Positions 1-6,048 of a stretch of 6,048 nt of DNA are shown piece after piece; within the stretch, counting starts at the first letter, position 1, and each line of letters starts with the position of its first letter. The stretch spans positions 1 to 6,048 of the forward strand of contig CAMFSN010000089.1 in assembly GCA_945983015.1 (NCBI GenBank), in the 5' to 3' direction. The DNA comes from an uncultured Bacteroidales bacterium. GTDB lineage: Bacteria; Bacteroidota; Bacteroidia; Bacteroidales; UBA932. The translations under genes and the position numbers were made by a program. Below the pieces are notes generated by a model that was not told the origin of the DNA, did no database searches, and saw only the letters and a program-made list of their open reading frames with translations.

Positions 1-2471
1 GTGAGGAGAATCCAGTCACATTGCTCGAATCAAGCACATTGGAAAGAGTTTTTCCAGATGCCGGAAAGTTTGAAGAGAGAAGCCGGAGACGGGGTCTGCA
101 CAGATGGTACTACATCGATTTTGACGAAGGAATTGGCATAGTGGAAGCGGAGAGCATACTAAATGGCTGCTCTGCAGTGGAAAGCGTGGAAGTGGAGCTT
201 GTCCCAAGACAAATAGGAACAGTGCAGGCAGATTACTCCGTGGCTCTCCCTCGCGCAGAAGCCTATCCCTTTGACGACCCTAACCTGAGCAAGCAGTGGC
301 ACTATTATAACGATGGTTCTATGAGCAGCAGCAAGGAAGGCTGTGATATAAACGTGCTTCCGATTTGGCAGAATTATCCCCTGGCACAGAAAGAGGTGAT
401 AGTGGCGGTGGTGGATGGTATAGTGGATTTCAGCCATCCTGATCTGGAAGCTAACCTCTGGACAGGAGAGGACGGCAGTCACGGAAAGAATTTCGTGATC
501 GGCGGACAGGATGTCGTGGATGACCACGGGACTCACGTGGCCGGAACGGTAGCCGCAGTTAACAACAATGGCATAGGTGTGTGCGGAGTCGCAGGTGGAG
601 ATTATAAGAACTCTATTCCTGGGGCGAAGATAATGAGCTGCGGTATCTTTGACAAGACCTCTAACGGAAGTTCCGGAGCCAATGGGGCAAGCGCCATCAA
701 ATGGGCTGCGGACCACGGAGCCGTAATCGCACAGAACAGCTGGGGCTACGACCCTGACACAGATGGGGATGGAGAGATTAGCGACAGGGAATTGGCAAGT
801 TATAAAGCCAGAAAAATTCCTGACAGCCTTAAGGATGCCATAGATTATTTTATCGATTTCGCAGGCTGTGACGATGGCGGAAATCAACTTCCGGAATCTC
901 CGATGCAGGGCGGAATAGTCTTTTTCGCTGCAGGAAATAAAAATATAGACTATGATGTGATCTGTTCCTATGATAGGGTGATAGCAGTGGCTTCCCTGGG
1001 ACCGAATTACACTAAGGCGAGCTATTCGAACTATGGGGACTGGGTGGACATCTCTGCCCCTGGTGGAGATAGTTACAAGGGTAAGACCATCTACAGCACT
1101 ATCAGCGGAGGCTCCTACGGCTATATGCAGGGAACTTCTATGGCTTGTCCTCATCTAAGCGGAGTGGCTGCCCTGCTGCTCTCCCATTATCAGAAAGAAG
1201 GGTTCACGAGTACTAATCTGAGACAGATTATCTGTGGTTCCATTAAAAACATAAACAGCTATAACAGTAAATATACAGGCCAATTGGGAAAGGGACTGAT
1301 CAATGCCGCGAGGGCTATTTCCTTCAGTGAAGAAGTCCCTGAGCCAGTGGAGGGTTTCGCTGCTGATCTGCACTCTAATATGAGTACCATCAGCTGGAAT
1401 GTCCCTGAGGATGATCCTATCTATGCCTATACCGTGTTTATTTCAAAGTCCTCTCTGGACGCCCTTAATCCTGCGGAGCCTTCTGACGAAGTGGAGCAGA
1501 GAGAAATTATGGGCTCTGAATGTGAGGCGGGAAGCACTGCGAGTCTGTATCTGGATGATTTGTCATTCAATACAGACTACCACCTGCGCATCGCTGCGAA
1601 AAATTATCTGGGAATGTTCTCCAGTCTTTCAGAGGAAATAGTACTTCCCATAGGTGCTAACAATCCTCCTGTTATCGAAGCCGTGTCGGGGACAGACATA
1701 GAGATTAAAGCCCACGAGAAGATTGAGATTGAATTCAGGGTTTATGACCCTGACGGACATTCCCTGAGATGTAGTCTGAGCCCTGAGGAAAAGGCCCTGG
1801 GCCTGAGCCTTAAGGAGGATAAGGCTATAGTTACAGTAAATGCATTGAACCTTAATGCTGGACAGAGTTATGACTTCACTCTGAGGGTGAGTGATTCTTA
1901 TGATGAAGTCAGCCTGCCGTTTAAGATAAGCGTTCAGAACAACCATAGTCCTAAACTTATAAAGGAAGTGCCGGATCTGGTTTTCAATGGACTTGATGAG
2001 AAGGAACTTACACTTAAGCTGTCAGATTATTTCCAGGATGAGGACGGGGAGACTCTCAGGTATGAGTTAGCTAAGAATGGCACTACTGTTATAAAGCCTA
2101 GCATTCAGGAGGATCTCCTGACACTTAAGCCATTCTCTTATGGTAGCGCCAGCTATACTCTTAAGGCTGTAGATGCCTGCTACCAATCCTGCGAGTGCAC
2201 TTTCAGGATTCTGCTTAGAGACGGGAGCAGAGCGGTGGATCTTTATCCTAATCCGGTAGTGGATTATCTGAACATTAGGCTGGCGGAAGATGGCTCTCTG
2301 GAAGTGCTTATCAATAACAGAGCCGGATCAGTGGTATATCAAAACAGTGATATTCAGACAGGTCCTTTCTCGCCATACAAACTGGATATGTCCGGATGGG
2401 CCAGCGGAGAGTATTATATCAGAGCGAAGGGGAAGGATTTTGAGGAGACTTATTCTATCATTAAAAAATAG
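1..2471 (+). CDS. Secreted subtilisin-like (S8) serine protease with T9SS sorting domain, 5'-partial
   Basis: Predicted secreted endopeptidase of the subtilase family. The frame is open to the left edge (codons E-E-N-P-V-T before the TTG at 21) and no signal peptide is present, so the true start is upstream. Residues below count from the TTG at 21. An S8-type prodomain spans about 1-65. The catalytic domain spans about 115-435, with Asp132, His169 (HGTHVAG), oxyanion Asn306 (AAGN) and Ser373 (GTSMACPH), so the triad is complete. An EF-hand-like loop lies at 246-257. Then come a fibronectin III domain (about 440-545), two Ig/cadherin-like domains with D-x-D-G motifs (about 546-640 and 641-735) and a T9SS type A sorting domain (about 736-816, motif YPNPVVDYLNI, ending in KK). 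The expected route is Sec export, then T9SS transport to the cell surface or medium, with the sorting domain removed. The catalytic Asp motif is DGIVD rather than D-S/T-G-x-D. Thirteen cysteines are present. The gene is probably cotranscribed with the barrel gene 6 bases downstream. Substrate is unknown. Family assignment is very secure. Confidence 0.95.
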   Translation, partial: EENPVTLLESSTLERVFPDAGKFEERSRRRGLHRWYYIDFDEGIGIVEAESILNGCSAVESVEVELVPRQIGTVQADYSVALPRAEAYPFDDPNLSKQWHYYNDGSMSSSKEGCDINVLPIWQNYPLAQKEVIVAVVDGIVDFSHPDLEANLWTGEDGSHGKNFVIGGQDVVDDHGTHVAGTVAAVNNNGIGVCGVAGGDYKNSIPGAKIMSCGIFDKTSNGSSGANGASAIKWAADHGAVIAQNSWGYDPDTDGDGEISDRELASYKARKIPDSLKDAIDYFIDFAGCDDGGNQLPESPMQGGIVFFAAGNKNIDYDVICSYDRVIAVASLGPNYTKASYSNYGDWVDISAPGGDSYKGKTIYSTISGGSYGYMQGTSMACPHLSGVAALLLSHYQKEGFTSTNLRQIICGSIKNINSYNSKYTGQLGKGLINAARAISFSEEVPEPVEGFAADLHSNMSTISWNVPEDDPIYAYTVFISKSSLDALNPAEPSDEVEQREIMGSECEAGSTASLYLDDLSFNTDYHLRIAAKNYLGMFSSLSEEIVLPIGANNPPVIEAVSGTDIEIKAHEKIEIEFRVYDPDGHSLRCSLSPEEKALGLSLKEDKAIVTVNALNLNAGQSYDFTLRVSDSYDEVSLPFKISVQNNHSPKLIKEVPDLVFNGLDEKELTLKLSDYFQDEDGETLRYELAKNGTTVIKPSIQEDLLTLKPFSYGSASYTLKAVDACYQSCECTFRILLRDGSRAVDLYPNPVVDYLNIRLAEDGSLEVLINNRAGSVVYQNSDIQTGPFSPYKLDMSGWASGEYYIRAKGKDFEETYSIIKK
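756..791 (+). other. EF-hand-type calcium-binding loop inside the S8 catalytic domain
   Basis: Residues 246-257 of the protease (counted from the TTG at 21) fit the 12-residue EF-hand loop D-x-D-x-D-G-x-I-x-x-x-E exactly, with ligands Asp246, Asp248, Asp250, Ser254 and Glu257, Gly251 at position 6 and Ile253 at position 8. The loop lies just after the conserved NSWGY segment and before a predicted helix leading to the oxyanion strand. Calcium binding is inferred from this match. A single loop without a paired partner may be a dockerin-like or isolated calcium site. Confidence 0.7.
2226..2468 (+). other. T9SS type A C-terminal sorting domain (coding segment)
   Basis: The last 81 residues of the protease carry the hallmarks of the Por secretion-system C-terminal sorting domain: the opening LYPNPVVDYLNI, a middle segment ending near VVYQ, the S-G-W-A-S-G-E-Y-Y-I-R turn typical of the penultimate strands, and a terminal SIIKK. 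In known systems this beta-sandwich is recognised by the outer-membrane translocon, carried by PorV and removed by the PorU sortase. Its presence implies that the host has T9SS, although no core T9SS gene lies in this window. Confidence 0.9.
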
Positions 2472-2477
2472 CCGGAT

Positions 2478-3302
2478 ATGAAAAAGATTATTGTATTTCT
2501 TTGCCTTTTAGGCCTTACAGTTCCGGCGGGAGCGCAGATAGGCTCCAGTCTGCTGATTCCAAGGGATGCGGAAGAGATTGGCATACGACAGAGCATAAGT
2601 TCGGAAGCTCTCGAAGGCGGGAATTTGTCGGCAGGGGCGACTTATGGCCTGTGGGCGCCGCAGTCTTCGAACAGCAATCTGCTGAGTGCGAGCGCCGGAA
2701 TGAGTTTTTTAGACAAATTTTCTGCCCGACTTGAGTTAGCTCATATCTCGGACAGGCAGAGTGGAATGCTATATAATGAGAACGGGGCACCTTTGGGAGA
2801 ATATAAGGGTTCTGAACTACTGCTGGAGGCAGGAGCGGCGATAAAAGTTCTCCCTTCCCTGGCGCTGGGGCTTAATCTGAAGATGCTGAATTATAATCTG
2901 TCTTCTGAACTTAAGGGAAATGCTTTTGCCGCTGACCTCAGTGCCTGCTATGCCTTGAAAGATTGGAGATTTGACCTGGGCGTAGAGAACTTGGGACTTT
3001 CAGGGCTGTCTTCTGCAAGTGCGGGGGCGAGCTATGCCAAGGCTATGTTCAAGGCTGTGGCTGAAGTGGATTATTATTTTACGGGGGCATTTTCGGCCGC
3101 TGTGGGGGCGGAAGTGAATTATCGGCAATTGGCCTTTTTCAGAGCCGGATATCATCTGGGGAGCCAGAGCCCTGCCCTGCCTTCCTATGCCTCAGTGGGA
3201 ACCGGAGTGAAATTCAAGGGCTTTCAGTTGGATTTGGCCTACCTATTAGGCTCCTCGACTATATCGGGAACACTTTTATTCACTATTAAATACACACTTT
3301 AA
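2478..3302 (+). CDS. Predicted outer-membrane beta-barrel, PorV/PorQ-like family
   Basis: A 274-residue protein with a clear Sec signal peptide (Lys-Lys start, hydrophobic core, predicted cleavage AGA|Q after residue 19). The mature part is a series of alternating amphipathic strands separated by Gly/Ser/Asn turns and has no cytoplasmic-type helix, which is typical of an outer-membrane barrel. The segment LSAGATYGLW near residue 51 and the C-terminal FRAGYHLGSQSPALPSYASV, followed by a GTGVKF and LDLAYLLGS run, resemble the FadL-like PorV/PorQ family. At 274 residues it is shorter than typical PorV proteins, and the usual N-terminal signature (D-A-R-x-x-x-M-G-G, later N-P-A-x-x) survives only as a weak DAEEIGI. 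The start follows the protease stop by 6 bases with no Shine-Dalgarno site, suggesting translational coupling. A role in handling the protease is inference from position. It could instead be an unrelated small barrel. Barrel character is strong, family assignment moderate. Confidence 0.75.
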   Translation: MKKIIVFLCLLGLTVPAGAQIGSSLLIPRDAEEIGIRQSISSEALEGGNLSAGATYGLWAPQSSNSNLLSASAGMSFLDKFSARLELAHISDRQSGMLYNENGAPLGEYKGSELLLEAGAAIKVLPSLALGLNLKMLNYNLSSELKGNAFAADLSACYALKDWRFDLGVENLGLSGLSSASAGASYAKAMFKAVAEVDYYFTGAFSAAVGAEVNYRQLAFFRAGYHLGSQSPALPSYASVGTGVKFKGFQLDLAYLLGSSTISGTLLFTIKYTL

Positions 3303-3310
3303 TTTTCAAA

Positions 3311-3341
3311 AAGACCCTGGCTCTTAATGAACCAGGGTCTT
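3311..3341. terminator. Shared convergent (bidirectional) intrinsic terminator
   Basis: A perfect 10-bp inverted repeat, AAGACCCTGG (3311-3320) with CCAGGGTCTT (3332-3341), encloses an 11-base loop. It sits between the stop of the barrel gene (3302) and the stop of pnp (3347-3349, minus strand). On the minus strand the stem is followed by TTTTTGAAAATT, including part of the stem end, which is a good U-tract for ending pnp. On the plus strand the following TGACTTTTAG is a weaker U-tract. Both transcripts probably end here. Confidence 0.85.
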
Positions 3342-3346
3342 GACTT

Positions 3347-5608
3347 TTAGCGTTTGTTATCCTTTGGACGGCGAGGGGCTCGCTTGTCGGAAGAATCGCG
3401 ACGTGGTCCCTTGTCGTTACGAGGCTTGCGCTCAGGCTCCACATAGCCTTCAGGCTTCTCGGTGAGAGCTCGCATTGAGAGACGCATCTTGCCGGTCTTG
3501 GCATCTATCTCGAGGAGTTTGACATCTACTTCGTCACCTACCTTGAGGACATCCTCGACCTTCTCGGTCTTAGTCCAAGCTATCTCGCTGACGTGAAGCA
3601 GACCTTCCTTTCCAGGCAGAATCTCCACGAAGGCGCCGAACTCAAGGATGCTTACGACCTTACCGTGATATACAGTGCCTACCTCAGGAACTGCGCAGAT
3701 TCCCTTGATCCAGTTAAGGGCCTTCTGCATAGCTTCCTTATCGTTGGATGCTACGTCCACTACACCTACTGAACCTCCCTCTGGAAGTGGCTCCTCTGTG
3801 ACGGTGATGGTGGTTCCGGTCTCCTTCTGTATCTTCTGGATGGTCTCGCCACCCTTTCCGATGACAGCTCCGATGAACTCAGAGGCAATTCTAATCTGCT
3901 CGATGCGAGGAACGAATGGCTTGTAGTCTTCACGAGGCTCGCTGATGGTCTTGAGCATCTCGCCCATAATGTGAAGACGTCCCTGACGAGCCTGCTCGAG
4001 AGCCTTCTCGAGAACGTCGTAAGAAAGTCCGTCCACTTTGATATCCATCTGAGTGGCAGTGATACCGTCCTTGGTACCGGTTACCTTGAAGTCCATATCT
4101 CCGAGGTGATCCTCGTCTCCGAGAATATCGGTAAGGATGGCATAACGCTCATTAGGACGGGTGGCGTCGGTGATGAGTCCCATAGCCACACCTGCTACCG
4201 GCTTTTTAATCTTCACGCCGGCATCCATCAGGGCGAGGCAACCGCCGCAGACAGAGGCCATGGATGAAGAACCGTTGGACTCGAGGATATCGGATACTAC
4301 GCGAACTGCGTATGGATTCTCCGGAGCGAGAGGAACGACTGGTTTGAGGGCGCGCATAGCGAGGTTACCGTGTCCAATCTCGCGACGGCCTACGCCTCTC
4401 TGTGCCTTGGCATCACCGGTGGCAAATGGAGGGAAGTTATAGTGCAGTACGAACTGCTGGTCATCCTGAATGAGTACCTCGTCGGTCTCTTTCATATCCA
4501 TTTTTGTGCCAAGTGTCACTGTGGCCAGGGACTGGGTCTCTCCGCGGGTGAAGATGGCGCTTCCGTGTGCGCAAGGGAGGTAGCCTACCTCGCACCAGAT
4601 AGGGCGAACCTGGTCGCATACGCGACCATCCAGGCGGATACCCTCATCGAGGATAAGATTACGCATAGCCTCTTTCTCCTCAGCGTGGTAGTATCTCTCT
4701 ACGAGAGTGAGCTTGAGGGCGTATTCTTCTTTCTCGGCCTCGGTAGTAGGCTCAGGAAGGGTGGCGATGAAATCGTTCTTGATAGCTTCGAAGCCTTCTG
4801 CGCGCTCCTGCTTAGGCTTGGCAGCCTTAGCGAGGGCATAGCATTTATCGTAGCAGAAGTCGTGAACTGCGGTCTTGAGGGCCTCGTCCTCGACGTCGTG
4901 TGGATAATCTCTCTTGTTTACGTCGGTGCCGAGCTCGTGCATAAGTTCCTTCTGAACGCGGCAGTGTTTCTTTATCTCCTCGTGAGCGAACTTGATGGCA
5001 TCGAGCATAGTCTTCTCGCTTACCTCGTTCATCTCACCTTCAACCATCATAATGTTCTCCTCGGTAGCGGCTACCATAAGCTCGAGCTGAGCTCTCTTCA
5101 TATCGGAGAAGCTAGGGTTGATGACGAACTGGTCGTCTATGAGACATACTCTCACCTCTCCTATAGGGCCTCCAAATGGCAGGTCTGAAGTGGCGAGCGC
5201 TGCAGAAGCGGCGAGTCCGGCGAGGGCATCTGGCTGGATATCCTTCTCTGCAGATATCAGGGTTACGTTTACGAACACCTCAAGGTGGAAATCGTCTGGC
5301 CAAAGAGGCCTGATAGGACGGTCGATAAGTCTGGATACCAGTATCTCATAATCTGAGGACTTACCTTCTCTTTTCATAAATCCGCCAGGGAAACGTCCTG
5401 CGGCATAGAATTTCTCCTTATAATCTACAGTAAGCGGCATAAAATCGGTGCCTTCCTTCACTTCTGTAGCTGCTGTCACGGTGGCGAGCAACATAGTGCC
5501 ACCCATCTTTACGACAGCGGAGCCGGCGGCCTGCTTGGCCAATTTGCCGGTCTCGATTTCGATCACGCGGCCATCCGCGAGTTCAATCTTCTTTGTAATT
5601 ACGTTCAT
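3347..5608 (-). CDS. pnp: Polynucleotide phosphorylase (polyribonucleotide nucleotidyltransferase)
   Basis: Phosphorolytic 3'-to-5' exoribonuclease that releases nucleoside diphosphates during mRNA decay, normally a cytoplasmic trimer. The start is the ATG at 5608 (protein begins MNVITKK), giving 753 residues; a GTG 57 bases upstream would add a non-conserved extension running into the upstream hairpin. The first RNase PH domain spans about 10-140, with the RNA-contact loop RFPGGFMKREGK near 72-83 and RPIRPLWP. A helical linker follows, then the second RNase PH domain (about 325-530) with GRREIGHG (407-414), the phosphate-site serines 447-449 in SNGSSSMAS, and the metal/catalytic residues Asp500, Asp506 and Lys508 in DILGDEDHLGDMDFK, matching E. 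coli Asp486, Asp492 and Lys494. A KH domain follows (GKGG at 584-587), then an S1 domain (about 642-715). The last 38 residues form a charged, probably disordered tail with 14 Lys/Arg. It lies directly downstream of rpsO, a widely conserved arrangement. All key residues are intact. Confidence 0.98.
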   Translation of the reverse strand: MNVITKKIELADGRVIEIETGKLAKQAAGSAVVKMGGTMLLATVTAATEVKEGTDFMPLTVDYKEKFYAAGRFPGGFMKREGKSSDYEILVSRLIDRPIRPLWPDDFHLEVFVNVTLISAEKDIQPDALAGLAASAALATSDLPFGGPIGEVRVCLIDDQFVINPSFSDMKRAQLELMVAATEENIMMVEGEMNEVSEKTMLDAIKFAHEEIKKHCRVQKELMHELGTDVNKRDYPHDVEDEALKTAVHDFCYDKCYALAKAAKPKQERAEGFEAIKNDFIATLPEPTTEAEKEEYALKLTLVERYYHAEEKEAMRNLILDEGIRLDGRVCDQVRPIWCEVGYLPCAHGSAIFTRGETQSLATVTLGTKMDMKETDEVLIQDDQQFVLHYNFPPFATGDAKAQRGVGRREIGHGNLAMRALKPVVPLAPENPYAVRVVSDILESNGSSSMASVCGGCLALMDAGVKIKKPVAGVAMGLITDATRPNERYAILTDILGDEDHLGDMDFKVTGTKDGITATQMDIKVDGLSYDVLEKALEQARQGRLHIMGEMLKTISEPREDYKPFVPRIEQIRIASEFIGAVIGKGGETIQKIQKETGTTITVTEEPLPEGGSVGVVDVASNDKEAMQKALNWIKGICAVPEVGTVYHGKVVSILEFGAFVEILPGKEGLLHVSEIAWTKTEKVEDVLKVGDEVDVKLLEIDAKTGKMRLSMRALTEKPEGYVEPERKPRNDKGPRRDSSDKRAPRRPKDNKR

Positions 5609-5635
5609 TATTGTTTTTCTTAAACTGCTTTCATC

Positions 5636-5669
5636 AAAAAGGGGCGGTAACCACCCTGGTCCCACCCCT
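5636..5669 (-). terminator. Terminator-like hairpin between rpsO and pnp
   Basis: On the minus strand, AGGGGTGG (5669-5662) pairs with CCGCCCCT (5647-5640), an 8-bp GC-rich stem with one U-G wobble. The loop may hold a further 3-bp ACC/GGT helix. The stem runs into TTTTT (5640-5636), the classic intrinsic-terminator layout. It starts 18 bases after the rpsO stop and ends 27 bases before the pnp ATG. With no promoter motif seen between it and pnp, it probably acts as a partial terminator or a processing site that sets the pnp level relative to rpsO. Confidence 0.7.
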
Positions 5670-5687
5670 GTGTCCTATCTTGAACGC

Positions 5688-5963
5688 TTATCGACGGAGA
5701 CCAAGCTCTTTGATAAGGTTTCTGTATCTCTCGATGTCCACTTTCTGGAGATAATCCAGAACCTGACGACGCTTACCTACAAGACGAAGAAGACTGCGAC
5801 GTGTAACGATGTCTTTCTTATTCTTCTTCACATGCTCGGTAAGGTGAGCGATACGGTAGGAAAATAGAGCAACTTGACTCTCAGGAGAGCCGGTGTCCTT
5901 ATTAGACTTCCCGTACTTCGCGAAAATCTCTTGCTTTTTCTCTGGCAAAAGGTATTCAGCCAT
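5688..5963 (-). CDS. rpsO: 30S ribosomal protein S15
   Basis: Small-subunit primary binding protein that contacts the three-way junction of the 16S rRNA central domain and is needed for binding of later platform proteins. The 91-residue product has the usual family length. It shows the conserved TGSPESQVAL segment, RIAHLTEHVKKNKKD, the core RRSLLRLVGKRRQVLDYL and the terminal LGLRR. The RNA-contacting positions are retained as His40, His44 and Asp51, with Thr54 in place of the Ser found in E. coli. The start is the ATG at 5963 (MAEYLLPEKK, a common Bacteroidota S15 beginning). The preceding bases are A/T-rich with no Shine-Dalgarno site. It is transcribed toward pnp and is probably the first gene of that unit, with a promoter about 60 bases upstream. 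Confidence 0.98.
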   Translation of the reverse strand: MAEYLLPEKKQEIFAKYGKSNKDTGSPESQVALFSYRIAHLTEHVKKNKKDIVTRRSLLRLVGKRRQVLDYLQKVDIERYRNLIKELGLRR

Positions 5964-5995
5964 AGTGCAAAAAATTTTTTTAATTGATTATATCA

Positions 5996-6008
5996 GACCA
6001 CCGCGGTC
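5996..6008 (-). other. Small hairpin/palindrome in the rpsO leader
   Basis: GACC and GGTC arms (5996-5999 and 6005-6008) flank a 5-base loop in the predicted leader, extendable by a G-U pair in the minus-strand RNA. The segment also contains the 8-base palindrome ACCGCGGT and stands out as a GC-rich block in an otherwise A/T-rich leader. It could be a regulatory RNA element or a protein-binding site. The stem is short, so this is tentative. Confidence 0.35.
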
Positions 6009-6019
6009 CAAATTGGCTG

Positions 6020-6027
6020 CAAAGATA
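6020..6027 (-). promoter_or_regulatory. Bacteroidota-type -7 promoter element for rpsO
   Basis: On the minus strand the sequence TATCTTTG matches the Bacteroidota housekeeping -7 consensus TAnnTTTG at every fixed position. It lies 57-64 bases upstream of the rpsO ATG. Transcription would begin a few bases downstream, near 6013, giving a leader of roughly 50 bases. The partner -33 TTTG element, normally about 20 bases further upstream, would fall at or beyond the right edge and cannot be seen. Confidence 0.65.
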
Positions 6028-6048
6028 AGAATAAAAAACTTAAACTCC

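Noticed and set aside
21..23. TTG as the start codon of the protease
   Set aside because: The frame stays open to the window edge, the TTG falls in the middle of a prodomain-like sequence, and a T9SS cargo needs a signal peptide that is absent here. The gene must begin upstream.
159..1154. Long minus-strand open frame (331 codons) opposite the protease
   Set aside because: It is antisense to the conserved catalytic domain, has no recognisable domain and looks like a codon-bias shadow.
1629..1946. Minus-strand open frame of 105 codons within the protease stalk region
   Set aside because: It is antisense to the fibronectin and Ig-like domains, with no start context or similarity.
4370..5188. 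Plus-strand open frame (272 codons) opposite pnp
   Set aside because: It is antisense to highly conserved PNPase sequence. The Leu/Val-rich translation is a by-product of pnp codon use, not a membrane protein.
5609..5665. GTG start extending pnp by 19 residues
   Set aside because: The extension does not resemble PNPase N-termini and would start inside the terminator-like hairpin. The ATG at 5608 gives the usual MNVITKK-type beginning.
5448..5867. Plus-strand open frame spanning the start of pnp, the gap and most of rpsO
   Set aside because: It is antisense to two certain genes and shows no family features.
1..6048. CRISPR arrays, insertion sequences, tRNA genes or integration sites
   Set aside because: No spaced direct repeats, transposase sequence, tRNA-like cloverleaf or terminal inverted repeats were seen when reading both strands.

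Overview
The window reads as Bacteroidota DNA, most likely Bacteroidales. Four signs support this. The secreted protease ends in a type IX secretion system (T9SS) sorting domain. The outer-membrane protein has a signal peptide cleaved just before Gln. No Shine-Dalgarno sites are visible ahead of the starts. A promoter element matching the Bacteroidota -7 consensus TAnnTTTG lies upstream of rpsO. The genus cannot be fixed from this sequence.

The left half (1-3302) is a plus-strand two-gene unit. The first gene is the 3' part of a large multidomain subtilisin-like (S8) protease whose true start lies before the window. It has a prodomain, a catalytic domain carrying an EF-hand-type calcium loop, a fibronectin III domain, two Ig/cadherin-like domains and a C-terminal T9SS type A sorting domain. 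Six bases downstream begins a 274-residue predicted outer-membrane beta-barrel, best read as a reduced PorV/PorQ-family protein. In T9SS, PorV carries sorting-domain cargo to the sortase, so pairing a cargo protease with a PorV-like barrel is the most interesting point in the window.

The right half (3347-5963) is a minus-strand housekeeping pair, rpsO (ribosomal protein S15) followed by pnp (polynucleotide phosphorylase). This gene order is widely conserved. A terminator-like hairpin sits between the two, and no separate pnp promoter is visible, so pnp is probably fed by readthrough from rpsO. The two halves converge on a compact hairpin at 3311-3341 that can serve as a shared terminator. No RNA genes, mobile elements, CRISPR arrays or integration sites were seen. 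No stretch over 300 bases lacks a gene.
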